Of a stretch of 64,000 nucleotides of DNA, positions 43,394 through 50,356 are shown piece after piece. The position numbers and the translations under genes are program-made. Source of the stretch: Paenibacillus sp. FSL R7-0204 (GTDB taxonomy: Bacteria > Bacillota > Bacilli > Paenibacillales > Paenibacillaceae); assembly GCF_038002225.1 (NCBI RefSeq), contig NZ_JBBOCA010000001.1, forward strand, positions 4,588,001 through 4,652,000, given 5' to 3'. Within the stretch, counting starts at the first letter, position 1. Every line of letters starts with the position of its first letter. The notes below the pieces were generated by a model. The model was given only the letters and a program-made list of their open reading frames with translations, ran no database searches and was not told where the DNA came from.

Positions 43394-43442
43394 TGAACAA
43401 GGCTGGCCCGGGGCACATCAACTGTGCAGGGTCGGCCTTATT
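43394..43442 (+). terminator. Bidirectional terminator
   Basis: AAGGCTGGCCC pairs with GGGTCGGCCTT around an inner GCAC/GTGC stem; ends the GNAT gene and the convergent agr-like operon. Confidence 0.7.
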
Positions 43443-43467
43443 TAATATGCGGTCATAAAAAATAAAG

Positions 43468-43878
43468 CTACCACTGGGGCAGCTCCACTAATTGTATATC
43501 CGATGCGGATGTCTTTACGTATTTGAGAATTTCTTTATAGCCCTTCTCTGACAGAAAACACTTTTGTTCGACTCCTCTGTGGTCTTCCCCAAAATAAGCA
43601 ATATGAAACGTCTTATCCAGCTGGATAATGTTAGAAACCTGAATTAACGTGTTTCTATCTGCTAGAACGAAATTATATCCTGAACTGGCCAGGGTATTAA
43701 GCCAATATTTCAGCGTACCTACTGTATAAAAGGTCTGATCGTACGTATGGACAATGATCCGATAGATAGTCCGTTCAAATTCCATAAAAGTTATTTTTTC
43801 AATATCGAGTGAGAATACACCAGTGTTTCCCTCTGTGTCTCTAGTAACAGATATCGTGCTCAAAGGGATCAACTCCAA
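43468..43878 (-). CDS. Stand-alone LytTR DNA-binding domain protein
   Basis: The 136-residue product starts at TTG 43878, 2 bases after the AgrD stop. It fits a LytTR domain: KITFMEFERTIYRIIVHTYD, FYTVGTLKYWLNTLASSGYN, FVLADRNTLIQVSNIIQLDK and CFLSEKGYKEILKYVKTSAS. No receiver domain is present, so it cannot be phosphorylated like AgrA. It is last gene of a tightly packed unit: membrane protein, AgrB, AgrD, LytTR. In streptococci, LytTR regulators without receiver are held by membrane inhibitors, which suggests a similar link here. Start codon is weakly supported. Confidence 0.75.
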   Translation of the reverse strand: MELIPLSTISVTRDTEGNTGVFSLDIEKITFMEFERTIYRIIVHTYDQTFYTVGTLKYWLNTLASSGYNFVLADRNTLIQVSNIIQLDKTFHIAYFGEDHRGVEQKCFLSEKGYKEILKYVKTSASDIQLVELPQW

Positions 43879-43880
43879 TG

Positions 43881-44015
43881 TTATTTAAGTAACTCTTCAG
43901 GTACCTCCGGTTGGTTAATGTAGAATACACTCGCTGAAACCAACACGATTAGAGCAGCTAAGGCGGACAAACAAGAAGCAAGCTTATACACTACTTTGCG
44001 CTGCAAAGCTCTCAT
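43881..44015 (-). CDS. AgrD-like cyclic lactone autoinducer precursor, 44 aa
   Basis: ATG 44015 (GGGAGGTG upstream, inside agrB) codes MRALQRKVVYKLASCLSALA, ALIVLVSASVFYINQPEVPE, ELLK. The plan is that of cyclic-lactone autoinducer peptides: amphipathic basic N-terminus, hydrophobic middle, then acidic tail with QPEVPEELLK, a feature typical of the Bacillota AgrD family. The ring residue would be Ser or Thr before the PEVPEELLK cut (the SASVF stretch), giving a lactone; the last steps are inferred. It overlaps nothing and lies 2 bases after agrB. Confidence 0.8.
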   Translation of the reverse strand: MRALQRKVVYKLASCLSALAALIVLVSASVFYINQPEVPEELLK

Positions 44016-44017
44016 TG

Positions 44018-44545
44018 TCAGATGTTCACCTCCCTTCTAGCTATAATCAGACTGATGGATTGTGCCAAAAAGCTGGCTGCGATAACAGATGATCCTATAA
44101 CGATATTGGCAGCAACAAGCAGTAAAGCCAAGATTCTCAGCTTAGGCCAGTGCCGGCTCGGAATCCGGGTCTGTCGTTCAATCCCAATGGGCGCCAGCCA
44201 CAGAACTATTAACAGACTAGTTCCATTCATTAGCATAACGTAAAGGGAACTAACCTCCACCAAGGATAGGACCGTGAACAAGGTTGCCGTAAATAATATG
44301 CAGGCTGTACCGGACCTGAGATGAGCCCCGCCCGACACCTGACGTAATACGGCAAAGGAGATCAGAATCTGCAGAGCTTCACTTGTCCTGCCCGTCAAAA
44401 GGGATACTACGAGCGTCAGCCCAATAATAAACACCACATTAAGAACTACGCTAATAGCAAATTTCAGGACAGCATGGGATGCCGGGTGTTCAGGTACGAT
44501 ATTTTTAATCGTAAATGCCAGCTTGCCGGACATGAATTCAAGCAT
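44018..44545 (-). CDS. AgrB-like accessory gene regulator protein (autoinducer peptidase/exporter)
   Basis: The 175-residue membrane protein starts MLEFMSGKLAFTIKNIVPEH with six or so hydrophobic segments. The catalytic pair of AgrB, His and Cys seven residues apart, is in VSGGAHLRSGTACILFTATL (GGxH...C). AgrB removes the AgrD tail and forms the thiolactone or lactone ring. ATG overlaps the upstream gene's end by 8 bases with GGAGGGAG, and AgrD follows 2 bases later. No AgrC/AgrA pair is adjacent. Confidence 0.87.
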   Translation of the reverse strand: MLEFMSGKLAFTIKNIVPEHPASHAVLKFAISVVLNVVFIIGLTLVVSLLTGRTSEALQILISFAVLRQVSGGAHLRSGTACILFTATLFTVLSLVEVSSLYVMLMNGTSLLIVLWLAPIGIERQTRIPSRHWPKLRILALLLVAANIVIGSSVIAASFLAQSISLIIARREVNI

Positions 44546-45161
44546 CTTCCCGCTCCCTCCGAGTGGAATAATATAGAAGGAATACAGACATCACAAGGAA
44601 AATCACGGCATTTAGCAGAATATCATTAAAGTAGAGTAGGCCAGATACTCCGATGACGAATGCAGATATCAGCACGGACAGCAGGATATCCTCTATCTTA
44701 AAGCGGAGTTTATCTAAATCGAATGTGAAGCCCTTGCCTCTGCGGTACAGAAACCCAAAGATACCAAACACGACAGCCGCAGTCGCCACCTGCAGAAAAT
44801 ATCCGTTGGCCGTACTGCCCACGTTCGAAATGGAGCCGAAAATAAGCAGGATGAGCAGCGTCTGAATCCCAGCGAAAATAGCAAATCCCGATATCGTTGC
44901 GATGATAGACAAGATGAGAGGCATCCTCACTACCGCAGCAAAGAAGAAGATAAAAATCAAGATTAAAACAAGTGGTGCGACAGTCGACATACCCAGTTCG
45001 TTGCGTAACAGATAGCTTTGCAGATTGTTCAGCAAGATGACAAATAAAGCTTCCCAGATGTACCATCTCCACTTGAATCTATAGAGAGACATAATCAGAT
45101 AATAGAGCGCAAGCGTTTCTATCGTAGAGAAAAACATAAATCCTACAGGTTCCCACGGCAA
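44538..45161 (-). CDS. Polytopic membrane protein, AgrC-sensor-like but without kinase
   Basis: The 207-residue product (start TTG 45161 after a weak site) begins MPWEPVGFMFFSTIETLALY and has about six hydrophobic segments, ending in a short basic tail STRREREDA. The size and layout resemble the membrane sensor half of AgrC-type histidine kinases, but there is no dimerisation His, no ATPase boxes. It is first gene in the agr-like unit. Its role as a peptide receptor or as an inhibitor of the LytTR protein is inference; a pure permease of other function is possible. Confidence 0.65.
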   Translation of the reverse strand: MPWEPVGFMFFSTIETLALYYLIMSLYRFKWRWYIWEALFVILLNNLQSYLLRNELGMSTVAPLVLILIFIFFFAAVVRMPLILSIIATISGFAIFAGIQTLLILLIFGSISNVGSTANGYFLQVATAAVVFGIFGFLYRRGKGFTFDLDKLRFKIEDILLSVLISAFVIGVSGLLYFNDILLNAVIFLVMSVFLLYYSTRREREDA

Positions 45162-45267
45162 ACCATAACACCGCCTGACTAATTTTCGTTTACAAAATTA
45201 ATTATATATCCCCGCCACACCTGACGTATACTACTTAATTACAAAATTCGACACTTTTTGTCCGATC

Positions 45268-45316
45268 ACAAAAAAACATCCGTTGGCTGCTCTGAAGCGA
45301 GTCTCAACGGATGTTC
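45268..45316 (-). terminator. Terminator of the PEQTP-repeat lipoprotein gene
   Basis: ACATCCGTTG and CAACGGATGT flank the loop on the minus strand, followed by TTTTTTT. Confidence 0.85.
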
Positions 45317-45345
45317 CTCTGTGGACAGCAGCTTGGCTGTCAGTA

Positions 45346-45942
45346 TTAAATTTCAGACCAGCTGATGTTAACCTCCACGATTCCCTCCTGGGAAGTAAGC
45401 GGACCGCCAATAACTGACCAACTGTGTTTGTTGTCTTTGGTCTTACCCTGAATGATTAGATTCTTGGCATCAATGGTCTTCACAGACTGGTCCCCAATTT
45501 GGGCAGACAGATAATCATCATAAAGCTTCGTTACAGCTTCCATACTATCGGACGTTCTATAAATCAGCATCACCGATGTTTTGCCTTCGTTCTTAGATGT
45601 TGTGGACAGCACCGTCTCTGTTATATTATCCGGCATCGGAAAATCCGCTGGCAGCTCTTTCGGAATGTCTACGCTACCGGAAGCAGTACCGCCTCCAGCG
45701 TCCGACTGTTCAGGTGTCTGTTCCGGCTCTGCCGATGGTGCGGGCGTCTGCTCCGGTTCATCCGTTGCTGGTGGTGTCTGCTCCGGCTCTGTTGATGCCG
45801 CTGGGGTCTGCACCGCTTCGGCTGCCGGGGTGGGTTCCTGGGACGGCTCGGCAGATGGCGCATTCGCTGAATTGCTGCACGCACTCAGGACCAGCAGGGA
45901 CAACGTCAAGGATAAGGACAGTATTAGTTTTTTGGTGTACAT
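45346..45942 (-). CDS. Lipoprotein with PEQTP-type repeats
   Basis: Start ATG 45942 (MYTKKLILSLSLTLSLLVLS) after GAGGAGTGAGAAG gives 198 residues; lipobox LVLSAC. A linker rich in Glu, Pro and Thr follows (EPEQTPPATDEPEQTPAPSA), with repeated EPEQTP units, and then a soluble C-terminal domain (DIPKELPADFPMPDNITETV, KTSVMLIYRTSDSMEAVTKL YDDYLSAQIG) of unknown family. It is anchored outside the membrane. Position suggests cotranscription only with itself. Confidence 0.8.
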   Translation of the reverse strand: MYTKKLILSLSLTLSLLVLSACSNSANAPSAEPSQEPTPAAEAVQTPAASTEPEQTPPATDEPEQTPAPSAEPEQTPEQSDAGGGTASGSVDIPKELPADFPMPDNITETVLSTTSKNEGKTSVMLIYRTSDSMEAVTKLYDDYLSAQIGDQSVKTIDAKNLIIQGKTKDNKHSWSVIGGPLTSQEGIVEVNISWSEI

Positions 45943-46045
45943 CTTCTCACTCCTCATGAATTCAATGAACAATTACACGGCCGGTTAGATTCACCGGCTT
46001 ACCGGATAATACCCATTTCAGCCTTCATCCAAACAACGGATGTAG

Positions 46046-46080
46046 ACAAAAAGAAGCCCGGAAACCAAGGCTCCCGGGTC
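46046..46080 (-). terminator. Terminator of the 46109-46780 gene
   Basis: CCCGGGAGCC and TTCCGGGC pair on the minus strand with CTTTTTG after; partial stem. Confidence 0.55.
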
Positions 46081-46108
46081 ATTCGTGAATGAAGTATAAG
46101 TTCAGAAT

Positions 46109-46780
46109 TTATTTATAATACGATGTCGTAAGCGGAACGAAGACCGAGGTTCCATCCTTCACATCTCCGTTGACATACAGGCTGCTTACTCCGGCAATAT
46201 CCACTTCGATGGTCGTAAGTCCGCTGGCCGGGTCAATAGTCTGCTTCTTCAACACAGTATTGGTGTCGCTGTCTTGTACCGCGAAGTCTTTAATCTCTCC
46301 GCCGATCGCGGCTACCTGGAGATAAAGCTTCTGATATTTTTTGTTCGGGTGGAGCATGAATGAACTGCCACGGTCACCACTGGCGTTATCGAAGAAGACA
46401 TCCTTGTAATCCTTGTCCTTGAAGACCGTCTTGCCCGGATCTTTGGTGTGATACATGTCATCAAAACCTGTAGCGATTGGTACGCCCGCTGTCTGTTCCC
46501 CCAGAGATATGGTGTTGGTTGCAGCATCGAACTTAACGGTAACCCCCAGCAGATCGGATACGGAACGGACCGGCAGATACGTTGTGTCCTTATAGGAAAT
46601 CGGGGCAATCACTGCACCGCTGCCATTCTTAAGCTGCACCGGCTGACCGTTCATCTTGAATTTGATGCTTGGATTCAGAAAAGCCTTGATCTCCTGCAGG
46701 TTGGCTCCGGCATACACACCCGTGCCCATTCCTCCCAGTACGGCAAATGCAGTCAGCGCAGCAGTCATCTTCTTCTTCAT
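46109..46780 (-). CDS. Secreted protein with copper-amine-oxidase-N stalk domain
   Basis: The 223-residue product has a signal peptide (MKKKMTAALTAFAVLGGMGT GVYA) and a stalk-type domain (IKFKMNGQPVQLKNGSGAVI, SYKDTTYLPVRSVSDLLGVT, VKFDAATNTISLGEQ). The C-terminal part (SGDRGSSFMLHPNKKYQKLY, EIKDFAVQDSDTNTVLKKQT) resembles surface-exposed modules of unknown role. No enzymatic motif. RBS GGAGAGGAGTTTGAGCG. Confidence 0.8.
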   Translation of the reverse strand: MKKKMTAALTAFAVLGGMGTGVYAGANLQEIKAFLNPSIKFKMNGQPVQLKNGSGAVIAPISYKDTTYLPVRSVSDLLGVTVKFDAATNTISLGEQTAGVPIATGFDDMYHTKDPGKTVFKDKDYKDVFFDNASGDRGSSFMLHPNKKYQKLYLQVAAIGGEIKDFAVQDSDTNTVLKKQTIDPASGLTTIEVDIAGVSSLYVNGDVKDGTSVFVPLTTSYYK

Positions 46781-46863
46781 TCGCTCAAACTCCTCTCCAG
46801 ATATGACAAATTTGAATATTCCATATTGGGAGTATAATAAATCCTGCCATCAGATGCAATCAT

Positions 46864-47013
46864 TCAGAAATCATCTCTCCGACCAACGGATTCGTAACGT
46901 TCGCGGATCTCCAGATTTTTGGAGTGATTGTACAAGTCCAGCGCGATGATTCCCCTGCGGGCAAGCTTCACCACCAGAACCAATAAATATATCCCCATCC
47001 CCAGACAAGTCAA
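46864..47013 (-). CDS. Small membrane protein, 49 aa, abutting the IS end
   Basis: TTG 47013, with GGAGGTTCAATCTGG ahead, codes MTCLGMGIYLLVLVVKLARR then GIIALDLYNHSKNLEIRERY ending SVGRRDDF. One hydrophobic segment is followed by a basic stretch, as in Bacillota single-helix proteins of unknown role that carry a helix followed by K(A/L)xRRGIxALD. The start lies about 15 bases from the IS right-end hairpin, and the usual N-terminal residues seem missing, so an IS insertion may have truncated the original gene and supplied the binding site. Confidence 0.5.
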   Translation of the reverse strand: MTCLGMGIYLLVLVVKLARRGIIALDLYNHSKNLEIRERYESVGRRDDF

Positions 47014-47146
47014 CCAGATTGAACCTCCACACCCTTAAAAGGGTGGGATTCTTAGCTAGTTAGCGGGCGCATCCGTTTCCGCTTTGCCCTACTGCTAAGT
47101 TAAGGGCGAGTTCATTCGCCCATCCTAGATCAGAGCCTATAGCTAC

Positions 47147-48235
47147 CTAGGCTGGCAGACTGTTACCATCTGCCACAGGTTGACGCATGATGTTGATGGC
47201 ACCGACCCGATCCCGATGTGCTGTATACCCGCAGTCGCACTGATACGTTCGATCCTTTGCTTTGTTCCGCTCTCCACAAGAGGGACAGGTTTGCGAAGTG
47301 TATGCCGGATTCACTTTGACCACTTTGATTCCAGCGAGACTCGCCTTATATCCGATGAACATTTGCAACTGATAGAACGACCAATGATGCAGATTTTTAG
47401 CGTTTTTACGACTTGTTCTTGTCGTCTTACGAATATTCGTCAGTTTCTCTAGCTTGATGACAGACACCTTTTCTTGAATCGCCATATTCACGATCTGGCG
47501 GCTGATTTTGTGATTCTGATCTTTCATATAACGACTTTCCTTGTTGTTCTGTTTACGGATCGCGGATAGCTTTTTAAGCTTTCCTAATTTGCGGCGATGG
47601 GTACTGTACTTACGGCGAACAAATTTATTTTTACGTCTGTTTCCGCAAAATTTGGTCTTCCCGCTAGAGGTTACGACAACAGCAGGCACTTTCAAGCCTA
47701 AATCAATCCCCATCACTTCATGACCATCGGCTGGCTTAGTGGGTCGTTCGATTGAAATTTGAACAAACCATTTCGCTGATTTTTGAACCACACGCAGAAG
47801 TCCGAGCTTCCCATCCGAAAGCATGTTTCGCTCTCGATCCGAAAGAAGCGCAGGAACCACCAGACGTTGTACTTTTCCATCCAGGATCACGGGGAAAGAA
47901 ATGGGGTTGCCCCAAATCGTATAATTTTGATTGTTCACGTAGTACACACTCTTTTGGAGCAGAGGCCGCTTCTTCGTTTTCTTGAACCGCTGAAACAGGC
48001 TTTTGGCGTCGCGAATCACTTGATTCTTTACGGCAGAGGGTAGATTGGCGCGAACGGTTTTTGAAGTTAGTTTCGGAAACGTTCCAGACCTTTCGGCTTG
48101 CTCCGTTAGTTCGTTGACGGTTCGAATGTATTCACCCCCCATATCCACTAATACAGACGGATGGGTTGGAAAAATGCGGATTTGAATCGTTACGGTTTGC
48201 AGGGTCTCACCCCCTTGCTTTTTGTTCCTCAACAT
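47147..48235 (-). CDS. TnpB, RuvC-type RNA-guided nuclease of IS605
   Basis: The 362-residue product has the three RuvC-type catalytic regions: GIDLGLKVPAVVVTSSGKTK (Asp), VSVIKLEKLTNIRKTT (Glu), TAHRDRVGAINIMRQPVADG (Asp), and a zinc finger CPSCGERNKAKDRTYQCDCG. TnpB uses a RNA from the element's right end to cleave matching DNA. Start (ATG 48235) is uncertain: AAGGGGGTGAGACC before codon LQTVTIQIRIFP suggests a later non-ATG start. It follows the broken tnpA on the same strand. Confidence 0.93.
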   Translation of the reverse strand: MLRNKKQGGETLQTVTIQIRIFPTHPSVLVDMGGEYIRTVNELTEQAERSGTFPKLTSKTVRANLPSAVKNQVIRDAKSLFQRFKKTKKRPLLQKSVYYVNNQNYTIWGNPISFPVILDGKVQRLVVPALLSDRERNMLSDGKLGLLRVVQKSAKWFVQISIERPTKPADGHEVMGIDLGLKVPAVVVTSSGKTKFCGNRRKNKFVRRKYSTHRRKLGKLKKLSAIRKQNNKESRYMKDQNHKISRQIVNMAIQEKVSVIKLEKLTNIRKTTRTSRKNAKNLHHWSFYQLQMFIGYKASLAGIKVVKVNPAYTSQTCPSCGERNKAKDRTYQCDCGYTAHRDRVGAINIMRQPVADGNSLPA

Positions 48236-48468
48236 ATCGTTGGATCGTCTCGCTGGAAACGTTCTCTGCCGTGCTGACCAAGTAGGAACGAGTCCAGAGG
48301 GATTGCAAGTGGTTCAAGTGCTTAAATTGTTCACGTTCGGCACATATCTCTATAACGATTTGCTTAAACTGAATCTCCACTTGATCGACTAGCACTTTAC
48401 GTCTGTATCTAGGGCAAAAAACAAAATGATAGTTAATGAAGGATACGGTTGTTTTGGTATTTCCGTAG
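48207..48468 (-). pseudogene. TnpA (Y1 transposase), internal deletion
   Basis: Reading the minus strand, YGNTKTTVSFINYHFVFCPR, YRRKVLVDQVEIQFKQIVIE and ICAERE are followed directly by QFKHLNHLQSLWTRSYLVST A...IQRYVEEQKARG. The normal 45 or so residues between, which contain the HUH metal site (HVH), are absent, and no in-frame start is seen. TnpA is thus inactive; the element can no longer move on its own. Confidence 0.75.
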
Positions 48469-48574
48469 GATTGTCAATTTTGACAGCATAAGGATGCGCT
48501 TAAACAAGACGATTCATCCCCCTAAAGGAGTGGGCTTTCTCGGACAATCTCTGTAAGGAACGCAAAGTAAAAGC

Positions 48575-49009
48575 CTATTCTACCTCATAATCTCCAGTGA
48601 TTTCAATAAAGTTACCATCCGGATCTTCCAGCATGAAGCAGTAATAAGGACGCACAACATTAATATAGAAAATCTCTGAGACTGCACCAATATCAAGTGA
48701 TTGTACTCTCGCATATTCTGCGTTCAAGTCAGTAACGTTGAAGTTAAGGATTACATTATTTCCATACCGCAGCTCGCCCGCCTGTTTGTAATTCAAATAG
48801 GCTTCATTAAAGTGTTCCGACACTTCGCCGTTATTTCTTATCAGTTCCTTGTCGAATTCCGGGTTCCACAAAGCTAGGGTATTCCCGCAATGGAATTCTA
48901 CCCAGCGCTCCGGCTTTCGGGAGTCCGCTCTCCTATTTAATAATGCTTCGTAAAAGGCAATCGAACCTTTCATATCCCGAACGACTAGATACGTACAACC
49001 CAGTTGCAT
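48575..49009 (-). CDS. VOC-family (glyoxalase-like) protein
   Basis: I use ATG 49009 (MQLGCTYLVVRDMKGSIAFY) with GAGGAG about 10 bases upstream. The 144-residue product has the paired beta-alpha-beta-beta-beta fold of the glyoxalase/bleomycin-resistance superfamily: VVRDMKGSIAFYEALLNRRA, VILNFNVTDLNAEYARVQSL, VVRPYYCFMLEDPDGNFIEI. The metal ligands and substrate are not certain. The IS element lies immediately downstream. Confidence 0.85.
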   Translation of the reverse strand: MQLGCTYLVVRDMKGSIAFYEALLNRRADSRKPERWVEFHCGNTLALWNPEFDKELIRNNGEVSEHFNEAYLNYKQAGELRYGNNVILNFNVTDLNAEYARVQSLDIGAVSEIFYINVVRPYYCFMLEDPDGNFIEITGDYEVE

Positions 49010-49178
49010 AGGAATGCATCTCCTCATCTTTAGTAGACTTATTCTTCATAAAAACACTATAGCAAACATACGTTCCTGATATTGTGAGAATTTGTACACC
49101 TCGTGGGCAAAAATTTTCAAACTAAAATCTTCCGGCAAACGATTGACCTCCAGCCCTGATTATTTTACAATAAGCTCA

Positions 49179-49192
49179 TAAACGCGCGTTTA
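49179..49192 (+). promoter_or_regulatory. LacI-type operator upstream of the cellobiose regulator
   Basis: TAAACGCGCGTTTA is a perfect 14-bp palindrome 18 bases before the regulator ATG. A near-identical palindrome lies before the phosphorylase gene. Confidence 0.75.
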
Positions 49193-49210
49193 CATTAGAG
49201 GGGGTACATT

Positions 49211-50266
49211 ATGCGAAGCGAAGATATTGCCAAGCTAGCCGGGGTTTCGCGAAGCACCGTATCCCGTGTGATCAACAATTATTCAAACGTCCCTGAAGAG
49301 ACCCGGGCTAAGGTGCTGAAGGTAATTGAGCAGCATCAGTACGAGCCGAACAGCTTCGCCCGGGCTTTGGCCGGCAAGAAAACCGACACGATCGGGCTGT
49401 TTGCCATCAGCATGAACGAGAAGGAGAACGCAACGCGGATTTATCAGAATAATTACTTCGCCCCCTTCGTCGATGCTGTGGTAGATACGTCGAATGCCCG
49501 CGGCTGTTATGTTCTGATTCACACCGTCTATTCTCCCGACGACTTCCTGAAGGTCAAGCAGGCCTTCCTCCAGAAACGGATTGACGGAGGCATCATTGTC
49601 GGCACCCAGAAGGATATCGAGATTGTACGGGAGATGGTGGGCCTTGGCTCCCCGCTTGTGCTGATCGATTATGACATTTCGGAAATTATGTCGGAGCATC
49701 TGGACCGCAATCATCTCGCCATTGTGAATTCCAAGGATTATGAAGGTACGGTTGAAGCCATTGAGTACTTAATCGGTCTCGGCCATACGGAGATCGGCAT
49801 GATCTGCGGACGGATGAATACTTATTCCGGGCGGGAGCGCTACATGGCCTACGAGAATACACTGAAGCGCCATGGACTTGCCCTGCAGAAGGACTTCGTC
49901 CTTCAGGGTGATTTTCTCAAGGAGACCGCCTATCAGGAAGTGAAGAAGCTGCTCAGTTCCGGCGGCCCGCTGCCAACCGCCTTCTTCTCCTCCAACGACG
50001 ACATGGCTATCTCGGCGATGGAAGCGTTCTCGGAGCATGGCATTTCCGTACCGGAGGATATCTCCATTGCGGGGTTCGACGATGTGCAGCTTGCTGCACG
50101 GATTCATCCCAAGCTGACCTCCGTCCGTCTGCCGATTTATGAAATGTCCAAAGCCGCTGTCGAGAAGGTCATTGAGCTATGCGATTCGCAAGCGCCGACC
50201 TTCAGCACCATCAGTTTCCCGGCGCGCCTGATCACCCGCGATTCCTGTCAGCCGCCGAAGAAGTAG
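49211..50266 (+). CDS. LacI-family transcription regulator (cellobiose utilization)
   Basis: The 351-residue product begins MRSEDIAKLAGVSRSTVSRV with helix-turn-helix and hinge (LAGKKTDTIGLFAISMNEKE) and a sugar-binding core (VIGTQ..., FFSSNDDMAISAMEAFSEHG, IAGFDDVQLAARIHPKLTSV). It precedes the cellobiose phosphorylase gene in the same direction, 90 bases apart, and both have a TAAACGCGCGTTTA-type operator, so it probably represses both and is released by a beta-glucoside signal. AGAGGGGGTACATT precedes ATG. Confidence 0.92.
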   Translation: MRSEDIAKLAGVSRSTVSRVINNYSNVPEETRAKVLKVIEQHQYEPNSFARALAGKKTDTIGLFAISMNEKENATRIYQNNYFAPFVDAVVDTSNARGCYVLIHTVYSPDDFLKVKQAFLQKRIDGGIIVGTQKDIEIVREMVGLGSPLVLIDYDISEIMSEHLDRNHLAIVNSKDYEGTVEAIEYLIGLGHTEIGMICGRMNTYSGRERYMAYENTLKRHGLALQKDFVLQGDFLKETAYQEVKKLLSSGGPLPTAFFSSNDDMAISAMEAFSEHGISVPEDISIAGFDDVQLAARIHPKLTSVRLPIYEMSKAAVEKVIELCDSQAPTFSTISFPARLITRDSCQPPKK

Positions 50267-50316
50267 AGTCCAGCTGCAGAAAAATCCCTTGCCCCGAGGG
50301 ACTTTTTTCTCTGCTT

Positions 50317-50334
50317 TGTAAACGCGCGTTCACA
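50317..50334 (+). promoter_or_regulatory. LacI-type operator before cellobiose phosphorylase
   Basis: TGTAAACGCGCGTTCACA is an 18-bp palindrome with one mismatched pair, 22 bases before the ATG and sharing its AACGCGCGTT core with 49179-49192. Confidence 0.75.
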
Positions 50335-50356
50335 ATCGAAAGGAGACTTGTCTCTC

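Larger units (their letters stand above)
47026..48545 (-). mobile_element. IS200/IS605-family element with TnpB
   Basis: End hairpins are visible: ACCCTTTTAAGGGT near 47031-47044 (right end) and CCCACTCCTTTAGGGGG near 48512-48533 (left end). It carries tnpB intact and a deleted tnpA. Such elements have no terminal inverted repeats and insert at short specific targets; limits are approximate. Confidence 0.75.
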
